A stretch of 64,000 bases of DNA from Fasciolopsis buskii (GCA_008360955.1 LUCM01009856.1:1-64000); one strand, 5' to 3'; counted from the stretch's first letter, positions 34,992 through 49,700 are shown. A program made the numbers and translations. Notes: a model not told the origin generated them from the sequence alone.

Positions 34992-37900
34992 TGGCTTGAA
35001 AACAGGCATGGTTCCAAAGCAAAAACATATAACAACAAGGAAGGGGTACAAACAAACGGAAGAAAAATAATAAACCATAAAACCAACCAATTTTTTGGTG
35101 TTTTTACCGAAAACATTATGTGGTTTTATTCAAATTATCTTTAACATGAATAAGCTCAACAGAGGCCACACAGTATTCGCGCAACTGACTTCGGTTCTCG
35201 ACCATAAATATATATATATATCAAAACATTGATGTACATAGTTGTCTCAATAATAAAATGAAGTAAAAGATAAAAGAAAAGGAAAAGCTTCTCCAACCAA
35301 CAGCACTTCTCATCTCTTGGGCTCCAAACAGGAAGGCGGAAGGCACCAACCGAGGCCAAAGCCGAAAGCAACTTCTTTATACCTCTACATGAAATCATAG
35401 CCTGACGGCCACGTCGCTTCCTCCACCCTTGCCCAGCACGTCCAAAAAGGGTACGATGGGCACGCGTACGCAATACGTGTCCAAGTAAACGAATGTGATG
35501 CACAGCGATTAGTTTATTCAGGGGACGACTAATTGCACCCAACTCACGACCACGCACCTCGTCGTTGCCCTTCCTGTGTTCCCACCAGAAACGAGTAATG
35601 CTTCGGAGATATCGGTGATCGAAAACATAAAGTCGCCAAGAGAACTCAACGCGGATAGGTCAAGTCTCTCAACCATTAAGAACAGCACTACAAACTATGT
35701 CAGGGCACACCCGGATGTCACGGCGGTGCCACAAGTGTCGTAGGTTTGTGGAAGCTGCTCTGGATTTCGCAATTCGTGATGTGACGTCCCCAACATCTCT
35801 GCCAAGTGGGATCAGGCTCCCGAGGTACCTGAATCTATTGAATATCTCTAACGGACCACCATAAACGGTGAATTCTGGCAAAGGCTCCTCCCAGCCTTGG
35901 AAACGTTTTTGTAATTCGAAGGTGCAAAGCACATACCATAGCTATAGACCTTAATCACTAAGCCGTCTAACACGTGTTGGATTACATGTGCACTGCCATT
36001 CAGCAAGGCAACATCGCCGGCATACTCCAAGTCAAAAACTTTGTTCGTTGGGGGAGCACAACTACAATGTCTAAAAGGCCGGATGAAGCGTTCTATAGAA
36101 CATCCTCACGAGTTTGTTCTTCACGTATGCTATACAACCTTAAAGAATGATGGACGTAAGCAGCTTGGACGCTATCAGGATTAGGCTACTACTCCTATGG
36201 TTAACAGTCTCTGTGCACGCCATTTGTAAATATGAGGACAACGGTTAAATCATCTCACGAGGAGACTAGCTTCTCGGAGCATCAGATCCTAACAAACAAA
36301 ACTTGAATTTCTTTGACCAGTACCGTCCTCCCATCTTTAAATAGAGCTGGGGAAAGCCCATCGGAGCCTGGGGCTTTATGCCATCTTAAACCTCGGATTT
36401 CCCTAAGAATCCCCGCCTCAATAGGTGGATCCGTTGTAACAGGTCACCGGACGCTTGCCAAAAAGGCTAAGAGAGGCGCTGACGCTGAGGTGTAGCCATA
36501 TTATGCTGGAAAGAGCCCCATCCAGGGTAAGAAAAGGCAGGGCAGGTTAGCTTCACAGATCGTTTCGCTTACACCCATGATTTCTTAACCGTAGCCGGGA
36601 GTAGGTGAGACGGCTTGCGAGAATTTCCCATGGCAGCAGCACGTTCCATATCCAAATCATACTGAGACCAATAGACCTCAAGACCCTTATGCAAGCTTGC
36701 ATTAAGTTCACGTCTCCTGACGAGCAGTGTCTCAATATACTCACTACCAGCCAGGATGGACTGGCGTGCGTAAAGAAGACACACAGACTCAGCAGAACCC
36801 CAGGTTATCACAACGCAACGAGTCAGGCCACAACTCAACAAATCAGCAGGCTGCTAAGCATTCTTGAGTAGTGACCAGCGCTTATTAATGTTTTGAATTG
36901 GGGCAATCCTGGCTTATCACACAGTGCAATTCGAAAATCTGATAGGCGAGTCGGATCAGATAGCTTGTCGCAATCTAACCGACACTGTACAACGTGCTTC
37001 AAGCGTCCACCAAGGCACATGGACAGCTCAGTGCACACTAATGCGTGGTCGTAGCCGACGGGAGTGCTACAGTACGACCGGCAGTCTTGTAGATAGCTCC
37101 GTCATCTACAGCTTATAGCGATGTGGTCGATTTGGGTCCACACTTGGCTTAAAGAGACCAGACGCCAGGTCGCGCGCCGGCGATCGGAACGTCTGCAGCT
37201 CGCATTGGCGAGAAACAACTGATGGTCAGAGCACAAAGCCAAAAGCCATTTCCCGTTTTCTGAACGACAGACATCAAGACCGAAGGGACCACCTAAATGT
37301 GCTTCATTCAAAGACAGCCGACCTACTCCAGCATTCATGTTCCCTACCACTCCGCCTTGCTGTACCTAGAAGTTCTTGCAGCCTTTGATAGAAAGCGTCC
37401 TTGACTGCACCTGTGCTGCAGTCTGTTGGTGCATACACTGAGAAAACAAAACAGTGACGGGCATTTACTCTTTCTGAAACTCTTAGTCTCACTGCGCATA
37501 CTCGACTGTCGACTGGGATCCAGTCAGGTAGTATAGCCTCAACCCTGTCAATGAGAGTCACAGCAACTCCAGAGACACTTGAAGCCGCAACCTCGTTCCA
37601 AAGAGAGGCAAATGAGATTTCACGGAAGGATTGGATGGGGAAGTCAGTCGGATAACAAAGCTGGAGTCTTGAGTGGGAGTCCTTTGGATACAACACACAT
37701 CGATGGTTAGGAGGGTTGCCAGTGCACCAGCTGAACAATCCTGTTGACCTATAAGCAGCAGTGTTCGCATACTGAAATTCGAGGAAAAAGAATTGCGCCA
37801 GCCGGCGGAAGCAGGTTTGGTAAGTTTTAGATGATATCTGAGGGAGGACGAGAGAGAAAAGCAACAGGACATTATAACTTAGCAGATCCCGAAGATTGTA

Positions 37901-38020
37901 AGGAAGTGCCGTAGGAAGAGGATGAATAACACAAACTAGTAGAGGGACAAAGAGTTTTGTGCGGTGAAAGGTTGCTTTTCCAATCAAAGAAAGAGTCAGA
38001 AAAGTTCTTGCAAGCACAAG
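34992..38020 (-). mobile_element. RTE-like LINE, nearly full length but inactive
   Basis: Minus-strand fragments in several frames follow the order of an RTE ORF. Endonuclease: DVCCIQRTPTQDSS (37872-37558), FVFSVYAPTDCSTGAVKDAF (near 37400), GNMNAGVGRLS and WTQIDHIAIS (37350-37102). Linker: 37038-36569. RT: HKAPGSDGLSPALFKDG (about 36390-36335), EYAGDVALL (36027-36001), IFNRFRYLGSLIP and NLRHLWHRRDIR (35932-35669). C-terminal end: HIRLLGHVLR and ALASVGAFRLPVWSPRDE (35557-35300), then the 3' untranslated region. Frameshifts separate the pieces. About 60-90 codons around RT motif A are missing, and motif C is YAGD instead of YADD, so it cannot be active. An ~85-bp insertion splits the C-terminus. 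Confidence 0.85.
35206..35293. other. Insertion with a TA tract inside the RTE C-terminus
   Basis: Compared with the RTE fragment at 29.6 kb, this copy has about 85 extra bases between WLEKL and GREPKSVARI. On the minus strand the insert starts TTCCTTTTC and ends with about eight TA units and TTT. It has no recognised content. Confidence 0.6.
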
Positions 38021-41000
38021 TCAAATCGAAGGTCACATGGGTTGTGGGATGTCATAATACTCGGTCGTTCAGTTCAGAGTAGGCCTTTTTATTCGAGGAC
38101 ATAACTCTACCCTTTCCGCAGCCAACCGCTTTCCGCCAAGTTGCAGAATGATCCCAGGGGAGCGGGTGGCCATTTATTCGCTTCACACGCTAATTCCGTA
38201 AAACCTCTGAGTCAGTGGAATACTACAATGAGTAATGGCTTATTTCGATGGCAGACCACATTTTCCACGTCGCAGTGCTACTAGCGGGCTCTTGTGGTAC
38301 TTTTGCTGAGGTTTCTTGGCAGGCGAAAACACACCGCTCTCTGGACATGGCCGCTACTTGTCTGCGGCCGCTTATTCGGTGGGCTTGAGCTTGCTTTGTT
38401 CACGGCTAACCACTTGGATGGTGACGTTTCCCCGAATAACGAGCGACATGGAAGTGCTGCATGTATCTATTGCTACCAGGGTCTTTATTTGTTCACAAGC
38501 AAAGCAGCTTTTCTCCGGTTATCTGGTGTAGTTGACTTTTGCATTTCGAGTGACGTCCGATTTCTATCTTCAGTTACGCGACATTTTGTGAGAATCCGCA
38601 CTTTTCTCTTGGGCTTTAGTGGTTCTGAACGGAACATCACAACAGATTTGTGAGAACGGACGAGTACGCTACTCACCACAGAGGCATGGGTCACGCAACG
38701 AATGAGACAGACACTTAGTTTTTCTCATACCATCTGATAAATGACAAGTCCGTTGTGAAGAATGCTCTTAGTTCTCATTTCATTAACTTCCGGCATCTTT
38801 GTAGAAATTCGGTGCAAAGAATAGCGATATTACTTCATATAATTTAGATTTGCTTCACATCGAATGGCAATAAATTAGCTTGTTGCCTTCTAGAGGTCAA
38901 TTTTCTTCAAGAATGATAATGAAATTGATGCAGGCAGCCATTTTTAATACTGGCCTGGTTACTTTGCATTTTTTATGGCAATCCTGCATAGCAACACCCT
39001 CGGGTGCCGTTGGCTGGACTGCGTCTCTTCTAACTATATAATGTTTCGTTATGTGGCCTGTAGACTGTCAAGTTCTTTTTGATTGTCATCAGCTGGAAGT
39101 GAATGTACACTTAGTGGAAGCATCATTTTAAAAAAGTCGTCCAAAGTACCCACCATTCTTCAACAGGGACTTCACGCCTGGCGTCTAATCTTCACGGACA
39201 AAATGTCTGCATTTACGTTTCATCGTGGTGGGTTTGATTTCCAAAGCCGCGGGCGTCATATGACATATGAACACAACGTTGTATTCGTCACACCTAATAT
39301 GCCGCGCAGTGTGGTAGATTACTATAACTGTGTGGAAAAGACTGCAACCAAACCGTTTGCTAAGCACCTGGATTATGGCGGTTCTTTTGAACTTGTCACA
39401 GTCGCTCGGCGTAAATCAGACATTCGCGGCCCCGTATACTTTTCTGGGGATTGAAAGTCTTTTATCAAAACAATTGCGTTTATGGTCATTCCAAGGGCAA
39501 ATCTCACCTCTTAGGTCAACCTCTGGCTTTCAGCTCTCTTGCAAACTGTCCCCGGCTGATAAAAGTGGGAGGTGGCAATAGCCATTCCACATTGTATTGT
39601 GACAGAATACAGCATACTCAGCGACACCTTTACTATTGCAGCATGCATCCTATATACCGCCATGCGGGTTTGGTTGTGTAAGTAGCGACGCTAGCTGATA
39701 CGCTTACTGGGATTCGGCTGACGCTGCTTTCTGTTTCTCTACTTTCAGTTCGGTCTCTCAACCACTTTGAAGATTGCTATCCCAGTGCGTGGTACACTGT
39801 AGCATACAATTCCAATACCAAGCCTGTCATCACTATGAAAATGGCTAGCCAATTTGTCGTTTGAAAGCCTGATACAGATAAGCAGTGCGGTTTTTTCAGA
39901 ATGATAAAGGGCTAAGAATGCCACGAGGCCACCAAAATGGCTGTCAAGGGAGTATGGAGGTACTTCAAATCCGTTCAGTTCAGATGAGGAGTTAATGATC
40001 TGGATTCGGGTCGCCGCTTTATCAAACGCCTCATCAGATGGTCATTGGCGAAGGTGATTTGACCAACCGACCGCAGCCTCCACAGCAAGAGATAAGTGGA
40101 CCAATGAGGCAGTCGGAGTTCTGGCTGTTTCCGATTAATCTTGCCGAGGACATCTACATATAAAATTTTGAACTCATGCAAGGCGTGAAAATTCGAGGGA
40201 TTGCCTTTGCGAATGACCACGAACAGGACATATCCATCCACCTGAGGCATACTTGGTTCCATCGACAGATGACTAGATAGGCTTTTTCTGGAAGCCTTCG
40301 AAATTACGTAGGCCCGCCACGTAAGTGCTCGCCTGGAATGTGGTGGATCAGCTCTTTTATCCTGAACTAGTGGAGGAGTAGTGAAGCTGGAAACAGTAGA
40401 TGCATAGATGTTTGGCTAAGCGGATTCAGCTATGAGCGTCGTCTGCAGGTTACCGGACTTTTTCCTCTTAGTAAGTGAGGAACCGTAAAGGTTTAATATA
40501 CACCAGACGTACTATCCTTGGGCTCAGATCTCCATAGTCAGGCCATGTTCCCTCTCTGGGACCAGAGCCGTATGCGAAAACAATCTCTAGTGATTAAAAA
40601 GCGGGAGTAAGCGAGTCTAACATTAGTGCATCGTGTATTGCTAAGAGTGACCTGAGTGTTGTAAAGGATTTCTTTCGAGTTAGTGAAACAAACCAGCCAT
40701 TGCCTATTCAGGCTCAAATTAGACGACCATGTCTTTTAGGCGGCAGGTGCTTTGTGCCTAGACACTGCTCCTGAGTTGATGTGATGAGACTCGCTCGGAA
40801 TTGTCTCTCTCTGCATTTACTCAGGATTGAAGAATCCGCCAACCACCCTTTGCACTTATGTGGCAAAATGTCAGTGTTTAAGGTGATTGCATTCGAGATG
40901 ACTTCAAATTCGATAATGATGAATAAGAAGCAAACCACGAAGATTTATTTTACTGAGAAAAGGGAAACACATTTAGCCAGTTATCATTCTTTTTGAAAAA

Positions 41001-43635
41001 CCCTTAAGAAAACTATCTGGATCCGTCCTCCTATTAGGCTCAGTTCCTTTCAGTTTCCTTTCCCCGTTTTCTTTCTCTTCACGGCAATTTAACAATTCCA
41101 GACAAAGAACTAAAATCTATCGCTGAAGCAAAATAATGCAGAATATTTGTGGTCTGCCAGTGCTCTAGCGATCTTTGAGTAGGAATATTTTTTAGTTTTC
41201 TTGGTCTGCTTTTTAATCTCTTAACCCTACGCTAGTCTTGATAAACAGCAACCACAACAACCTGTGTTGATTTAAAACTAATTGCTTCTACAATGGTTCC
41301 GTTCTACTTTTGGTCTGACAAAGAATAAGGGAGCCTTTGTTTACTTGGTTCCCAGGACATTCCCAGGCCATATTTCTCAAACGTAAAGAGGTGTCCACAT
41401 ATAAATTGAGGTTCATACAAACTGGAATGCGAGCTAATAGCTATTTTGATAGCCAAACGCCGCAGACAAGGCTTGAACAACCATGGCCTGGTTTACCCAG
41501 CATTCAAAAAATTGAAAGACAATACTCAGACGACACATGGTTGTAGAAGTCATACTATGAAGGGGGCATGGAGATCTTACGGACCGTCTGAAACAAATAA
41601 AGATACTGAGAACGTTGTCTAGCAAATTCATTTATCTTTCTGCAGCTCGAGCGGTCAGAGAATAAAACTTTGAATCTGCAAGAGGTTTTCACTCCGGGTG
41701 AACCATTAATATTTCGTTCGAAGTTCTGATGCCATACTATTAACACTGTATGAAAAGGATAACGTTTATCTTTTTGTTGCTCGGCGGTGAAACAGTATAC
41801 AGGCAACATGGTATACTCAAATGGTAACAATAATATCAATAGCATGCCTCGGGCAGCTCTGTGGGAGCAGTTTAAAGGGTGTAGTAAGAAGTAGAGACCG
41901 CAAAAATTTTGTGATCAACAGATTTGCCGCAGTTTTATTTATAGCTATAGAAAAGTTACTTATTTTTTTCAAAACAATTTTGAGCTACTCGCAAAGCAGC
42001 TGGATTCAAAATTTCCAGGAGAGCAAAAAGTGGTGTGTAACACATATAAATAGTTTATCAAAGCAATGGAGCCTGTAAAAAACTATTGACATTTAGATTC
42101 ACTGTACTTGGGGCGACCAGGTCTTAAGTAAATCAGAATCACAAACATGGCATGCTTGTACAACCAATTCTTCTCATAAAGAACTTTTATTGTTGCGAAA
42201 TGGATGGATAGCTTATGGACAGAATACAGCCTATGGCAGCTTTGGCGAATTCAGAAAAATGTGAAAGTTGCCTTGTACACAATGTTTAAAACTAAATGTG
42301 TCTGCCGCCAGGAAAAGGCATTCTTTCTTGCCACAACAATAATCCGAAGCTTCGATTCTTTAACACAGACTACACAATTTTTAATAGTTGCCGGATAAAA
42401 GTGAAAAAGAAAACACCCAATTCGTTATTTTTGTTTGGTGCGCACAGCGTTTTGATGAGAAAATTCGTCAAGAAAATGGCGACCTAGTGATAAAACCACA
42501 GATTCTGTTAACTGTAGCAAATACTTACATTGAAGTCCTCAAGTATTTTATAGGGAAAGGATAGTCAATTAGAGAACTTATATCGGAAAAACATTGAAAC
42601 TGTGCAGTATTATCAAGGCACAAAAGTTGAAGAGAAGTTTATTTAGTTCATAATATATGCAGAAAGCAAACGAAACATTTCAAGCTGAAATGGATTTTAC
42701 GCAATACCAAAATTAAGTGCAGACGCAAAGAAGACGTCAACTCGGCAACAGGCTAGTTTTTTCTTCCAGTGCCGTTCGATACAACAACTACTGGTCCATT
42801 TCTCAGCTTTTCAGTCTCATAAAACGAAAACTAAACGCAACCAAAAACTAGTAGAAGGGTAATAAAATAGCGAAACCTTAAACAAAATATTTGAAGAAAA
42901 ATCTACTCACAATAAAACCTACCTGAAAGCGGTCTTTATTTATCGGATTTCTGGTGGAATCATCTCTTACTACGTTACATTTAGAATCACCGCTTCTGCA
43001 ATAGGCGCAACGCTTAATCTTAAGCATGGTCATGATCGTTTTTGCGACGTCAGTAGTTTGAAATACAAACGCTGGCAGCAGCTGTAACCTCATTTTTGGT
43101 CTAATTATCACGAACCATATATGATATTACTCTTAAGACATTATCTACATGGTAACCCACTCTATAAAGCAATCCTGAAACTGCCTAGGAAGATGAGGCA
43201 TATATAACGGGCAGCACTTTTATCCGGCAGTTGGTTTGTAACAAGCAGACAAAGAGGCAACATGATATCGCCTTTTAAGTCATTATGACACCCCGAAGCA
43301 TATCCACAAGCAGGGACTAAGATAACAAGTAGTCTCGAAATGGCTCCATGAAAATATAAAGTAAATTATTTTAGGTCCACAAAGGACCCGGGTTGTAAGT
43401 CAATCACTCCCTCCTCAATTAGTTAGAATTCACCTGGGTGACCGACCTTGCCTACTGGTAAAGGCAAAATTTGACGTAAGGTTATCAATTTCCTCATTGT
43501 TAGACTGGATCTCGATGTGGTACGACCACTTTCGAGCCCCGTAGCCAAAAAAGTCACTCTGCCATACCCCCTGATTTGCAGATAAGTCTTTGCTGGAACG
43601 AAAGGCTATGACAGGTAATCCTAATTGTTCTCCTG
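38021..43635. other. Long stretch without recognisable gene
   Basis: Longest frames are 119 codons (38294-38653, plus) and 123 codons (39083-39454, plus); another 95-codon frame runs 40262-39975 on the minus strand. I recognise no domain in them. The part next to 38.0 kb may include 5' untranslated sequence of the RTE copy. Confidence 0.35.
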
Positions 43636-43639
43636 GTTG

Positions 43640-43780
43640 GTGTCCGGTGGTGGCCAATTGTATAAGATCGTGTTGGCTGGATGTGAAAGTCCCACGTTCG
43701 AACCCTCCCGCCGCCGGTCAACCTCCCCACTTAGCAGCCCTTTTCTGTCCGCGGTTTCCTTCCTGAAAAATGATGTGCTT
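43640..43780 (+). mobile_element. tRNA-derived SINE-like repeat, copy B
   Basis: Box A-like TGGCCAATTGT near 43653 is followed about 33 bases later by box B-like CGTTCGAACCC (43690-43701). CCGGTGG and CCGCCGG flank this head and could pair over seven positions, like an acceptor stem, but the T-arm does not pair, so it is not a functional tRNA gene. The following tail aligns with the minus-strand copy at 25190-25340. Confidence 0.5.
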
Positions 43781-46700
43781 TGCTGTTTCATTGATAAAGA
43801 CAGATAATAGTAAAAAACAGATCTTTTGAAGCACTAGTGAACAAACCTTCATGGCTCACACAAGCATAATAAATTCCACGCCACATTGGTACTTTTGCAG
43901 GTTAATCAGTACCAAGCGGTGCACTGATTTGGTCAGCTGGATGGTAAAATTTACGTTTCTGGTCATGGGCCCATGTCGAGGTAACGCCTCGTTGCCTTCT
44001 GGATGTGACTTTTGGGAAAATGGGTCCGTTCATTTTTCTCAGATTGCCCGTGGGTAGTCGCATAGTACCGATCACCCGATTATCTCTAGCATTTATTCCA
44101 CAGGGAACTTCCAGATTTCTGCTCTAGCATTAGTTAGACTGTCGGGCTGGAGTATATAATATTCCCCCAAGCAGTATATGGAGATAAAATATAATAGGTT
44201 TAAAAATCGCCGTCACTGGGGTTCTTATACTTGAAATCCCTCCCTTTCCAAGCAGTTGTTCATTTTTTTTGTTTTACGGACAATCTTTCACCACCTCTCC
44301 ATCCTTCTTCCTTTGTTTGAGTCGATTGTGCTGTAGGGCAGAAACAAAAGCCACAGCATGTTGGTGCAGGGGTAAGTATTGTAAATCCTTGATTGACCTG
44401 AATGATGATGTTTCTGTTTTCCAATCCCTGATTGTCTTCTGCGAACCGATTTCTAGTGTGATTTTCAGAGACTAGTTTTTGAATGACAAAATGGTGTTTC
44501 CTCCAGATTCTTCTTCAGATATCACCTGCTTAAACTTCTTTATTTCATCCAGCTAGCCTTACTCAAACATCGATCATAGAGTGGCTAACGCTCGACCAGA
44601 TTATGTTTTGACAAATTTCCACATAAGTTCTCCACAAGCTGTCACATACAGAGGAATAGTTCATAAGCAACTGAGAGCTTAAAACTCATGGTCCATGTTT
44701 AACACTTCAAACTGGGTTAAAATGACATAAAGCTTCAGAAAATCAAGTGTTATTGTTGACCTTTTAAGTAGGGCCTTGATAGAGGGTCACAAAGGCGTTC
44801 CAAAACGGCCTTTGAATTGGTTACTTTTCAAAATCCGCCGCTTTGCTGTGAATTTATTCTTCAAATGTCAAAACGACCAAAATGTGCTGAACCTGCGGTG
44901 ATTAGATTGACAGACTTAAAACAACAGCGAAGACTTCGAGAACAGCTTTACCACATTCATCACCTGTCGTTATCACTTACACAATGAACATGTTACAGGT
45001 GTAAATGAATATTAGATTCCAACAGAAAATGCTAACATAGCATATCGAACACCAATTTCAGTGGATCTTTGTGGTTTACATTTCACTTTGACTTGGTTTA
45101 CTTGCATATCCAAGGAAAAGATCCAGCTTTTTAAGTTGACATGCTCTTGGTTATTTGAAAACCATTTATGGCATTCGGCGTTTTATTCACTTCCACCAGG
45201 GGATTGCCAGGTCACCCAGAAAATGTGTTCAGTGACATAACACAGTTGAATTGGTGACTTCTGGAATGTTGAAAAACTGGATACGCATGAAAACAATATC
45301 CGATTGATTTCAGTGCGTCTCTCTGTCGTCTCCGATTTCTTCAAATCACTTCTAAAAACTGCCTACTCATAACCTTGGATTACTTGAGAAATATAATGGT
45401 GGTTAGCCATGAATCAGATATAGTCGCAACAATTAAAGAGTCGAAACCCAAGTTTTCGTATAAAATCTCACTGATTTGGTCAGTAATTTAATAAGCAGCG
45501 GCAAAAATGTCTTCTATTATTACATAAGCACAATTAATCCCAAAATAAAAACCATCTTATATTTGTGCTTCTGCGACATTTGTGTATAACAGCCAGCGTG
45601 TCGGGCTCATATTAAGTGATGTTTGATGACGTGAGCGTTACTTCCTACCTATCAAAATTGGTGCAAAGGAGCTGTGTATATGTAGGTTCAAGATTTTCCT
45701 GGTTTTCTTATAGACCAATTCAGAGAAGTTAAAAGGAACACGTCAAAGGCAGTATATGAAGCAAACTTGCTTCAGACGAAGTAAAACAAAAACTATCATC
45801 TCATAAGAGCAGTTTTTCTTGAGACCTTAATAAATCATATTTCAAAAATAAAGGGCAAAAACACTACTTAAACCGAAACTCCGGATCTCATAGTGCCACC
45901 AAAACTACTACGAACTTTTATTTAGAGAGCGGCCTTTCAACTGCCACAAATTTTTAATTCCTTTTTCACTATTTAAAATATGTTTCAAGAATATAGCTAA
46001 GCTTTCCTTATCGGCTGCGGTATTTAAACATGAACTTTAAGTCAATATTCCAGTCTATCAAATGATGAATGTGCATCTGAAGTCGCCACCGGCAATATGT
46101 TCTTTTGGAATCACAGATAAACAACAAAATCTTGTTTAAGTGAAGCGCTATGAACTAAAGCATAACGGCTAGGGAAAGACCCTCATGTTTTACATGCGGA
46201 ATTGGCAAGTATAAAATGTTTTCGTCTAGTTTGTTTATAAGCGAACTGTAAACTGCAATCAACGTTTGCACTTTATCACCAATGAATCCTAGGAGCAAGC
46301 GGATGTGTCTGTTTTCCTAAGTCCATCAGACGTCCTGACAAACACTCATCACTTATCGCCTTAGTTATCTGCCGACAAGGATGTGCACATCAACTGACGG
46401 ATCCCCTTCAGCGGCGATGATTTACACAGTACAAACTTTGCGGTAACCAGTGAGTAATTTATCCATTATTACAATATTCATAAATAACTATTGCTTTTTT
46501 ATTAAGGTAATGCAAAGTTTCAATAAAAAATGGTTTTATATGAAAATAAACGACTGTATTTCAGATGTGTTGGCTAATGCAATCACTTTGAATTTCATTC
46601 CAAGCCGCCAGATAAATGGGTAAGAACCAGTGCAATCAGTAACAAGATTCGATTTAACCGGCAACAAAGATAGATGCACCGTTATACAGTGATGGCATCT

Positions 46701-49700
46701 TCGGTATTGGTAAAAAGCAACTGTCCTACAATAAACAACAAGTTCTGGACCAAATAAAAGCAGTTTTCTCTACATTGCATGCTTCTAGTTTCCTAAGTTC
46801 ATGCTCGAATTGTTTGCATTGAAGGCAATCTCCAACATGCTCTAGATCAACGTTTACTATAAAAAAAACTAATCAGTGAAACATCTAGAAATTTACCTCT
46901 GCAACTTATCGATTAAAAGCTTGATGAGTGCATGTCGGAAGAATAACAAACTGTCTACTCCAAACATTTCGATGACATTATCAGTATTAGGGGATTATAT
47001 GACATTTTCAAATAATTCAGCCGCCTATACGAAATCCAACTTGTTGGTAAAAACAGCACAATGCCACTTTATTTTGTAAGAAGTTACCTTTGCGCATTTT
47101 TACTTTGCCCGAAGAGGGATAATTACCAAAGCAAGGCTAAGTCTATGGTTAACTACTTGTCAATAAAACTAAGTCTTTTATTACTTTAAAGCACTCTGTA
47201 TCGAAGCTCTGCTAGTCTTGCGGTAATATCTTTGCCTTTTACGGGTAAATATTTTCTTCCTCGGAGTTATCAACCCGAAAAATTCAAGCTTAAGGTCTGA
47301 AACTTTGATGATAGATTTGAACGATCTATCATGTAATGCAACTACTATACGAACCGCTAGGTCCGGGTCCGTATGACGCAATGGCTAACCCCCCCGACTT
47401 AAACTCATTTGGTTTCAGTTTCCATTAAGGTTTGGACGCGATAGATAATTTTACACAAAGGAGCTTGGGGTAAAGAGTTGAGCTCCATAATATGCACTGG
47501 AGGCCAAAACAGAACAGTTGTTCACTTTTTCAGGGTTGCTATAGGCGTGCCCAATGGTGTTGCTGTATACTGAATCACCGATTCAGCTGAGTTTATCCGA
47601 AAAAGCCCCAGCACATCCTGCTAAGGATCGCTTTTAAGGTTACTTTGTATTGTGGGATTTTTTGTCATATTTATCAGTAAAATCATAAAGTGAACATTTC
47701 CGGTAACCGTTTGATACCCGGGGGGATAAAAAATAAAATTATTGGTTTTACTGCTTGATCAATACAGTTTGTATTTTTGGAAAATGCTGCTAATTAACTA
47801 CATGAATTGGTCGTTGTTGATGGTTACAATTCATGAAAGTTTACAACTTTTGTATAATCTACGAGAACATAGTCATTTAGGCCTCATTTGTCTTTGCAAT
47901 TCTTATTAAGCCGTTTTAATGAAGTCTAACTGTAAAGGTCATATGGTCTAGTGACTTGCTGGTGATTGCTACCTGTGAGCCCGTGTTTTGGGCACCTCTT
48001 TCATCGATTTTATATTAAACGGATGAGCTAGTTTCCCTAACAGGTAGGTGAATGCTCTTTGCTTATGTGTTAGGATATTTTTGAAAGCGATGTTATCATA
48101 AGGGAAGTTTTAGTTTTAGTTTTAGTTTTTCTGTAGTTGACGCTTACAAATAGACGTTTTTTTACTATTTAATTACTGATGTTTGCCAATGTGCAACGCA
48201 ACTATTACATTCCCTTCGAAAATACATGCCCCGCAGTACTCTTGAACAATCCGGAGAAATCTTGGGAACGATACGAACCATTTCAGCCGCTTTTTGGCTC
48301 TTGCATGGATACCGAAACAACGACTGTTTAACATAATTACGAAAATCATTGGTTCGATTCATGATGAAAATTATTTCCTGGAGATTAAGGTACGAATTTT
48401 TGTGTACGGTATGTCAACGTTGGACTTGTATCTTTCTTAAACAATATGCAATATTAATCGCTATATAACACTATACTGCCTAAAAATTTTGTTGTCGATA
48501 TAATGGTTGTCATGAATAGCCGGAAATCATGTTTATATAAATGAATACTCAAGAACCGTAGGGAGACCAACGGATGGAGGGTTGAGGGTTGCTCGTGCTG
48601 AGATGTAACTTCTGCAACTATCACACAACAATAAATGGATCAGAGAGCTACGCAGCATACCCTAACGCCTCTGATTGTTCACAATAAACAGACAACAGTA
48701 AGACGTCCCATGACTCTGAATTAGGCTGCATAGCTTTAATAAAACTAACTACGCCATCTCCCAGTGAGATACCAGATACGTCGGCAAGTTTTTACGGTAA
48801 GTAGTTTTGTGTTGCACTAATACATTGCCGTGAGAAAGAAATGGAGGAAGGAACTAAATGTTCTGTCGCATCGACTATCAGCTGACATAATTCATGATTA
48901 AATTGGCCGGCACAGTTCACGGGAAACTAGATATCTTGGGTAGTGACTGCGTTTAATTGTAACTTCCAACACAATTGTCCTAGTCTGCACGAAATGTAGT
49001 GCTATAGAAGGTAACGGCAAGTTCTGCTTTAAAGTTAGACTTTCAGTGTGAACAGACTTGGTTTCTGCCATATCCGCCACGGCAGTAGTGACAAAAGTTG
49101 TTGGTGCAGGCAAGCATATTTATTTTGGACTGGGAGAGTGTATACAGCATCCAACAGAAAAGTACGTCACGCCACTCGGTGGCAACATTAAAATTCAGCC
49201 ATACGTTGACGGTAAGAATTTGTTTTTCGCAGAATCGCAGCAGTTTTGCTCCATCCTGGCTCGTATACCGCAACCTAGTTCCTAAGGGTTCGTCGTTGGA
49301 CCTTTGGAATAAATAAGCCATCTAGCTTAGGAGACTGTTTGACTAACTGTATTGGTGAATTAATGAGACTGCTACTTTGGAATATTTTTTTCGGCGAGCA
49401 ATGAAACCATGTGCAATACTTTACGTTAATAAAACGGTATTTTCCAATGAGCCTGCAAACAATGCAATGCTGGTTAGTTGCTTGTCGACGGCTGTGATTG
49501 ATACTTGTGAGGCAAAACTGCTGCATCGTGTGTATGAACAAAACAGTGATTCTTTTAGTCAACCCTTTACGTCTTCTAACTTGAAATTTTTCGAATGTCA
49601 CCGGCTGCCATAAAAAGCGGAAAAATGTCGTGTGCACGAAATAGGGTGTAAAGCGTTACTTCTGCCCTGCCATGATTCCATGATATTTTTCCCCATTATT

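Noticed and set aside
37304..38017. Independent 237-codon gene
   Set aside because: Its C-terminal part is the RTE endonuclease (VYAPTDCS motif); the N-terminal part is an out-of-frame read of the same element.
40015..40045. CTGATGAGGCG on the minus strand as a hammerhead start
   Set aside because: No GAAAC follows at the right distance and no stem II complement is present.
43644..43715. Functional tRNA gene
   Set aside because: Acceptor-like ends pair and boxes A and B are recognisable, but the T-arm strands do not pair and no anticodon arm can be drawn; the tail links it to a SINE repeat.
48107..48130. Interstitial telomere repeat
   Set aside because: The unit is GTTTTA, not the TTAGGG telomere repeat of flatworms, and there are only four units.
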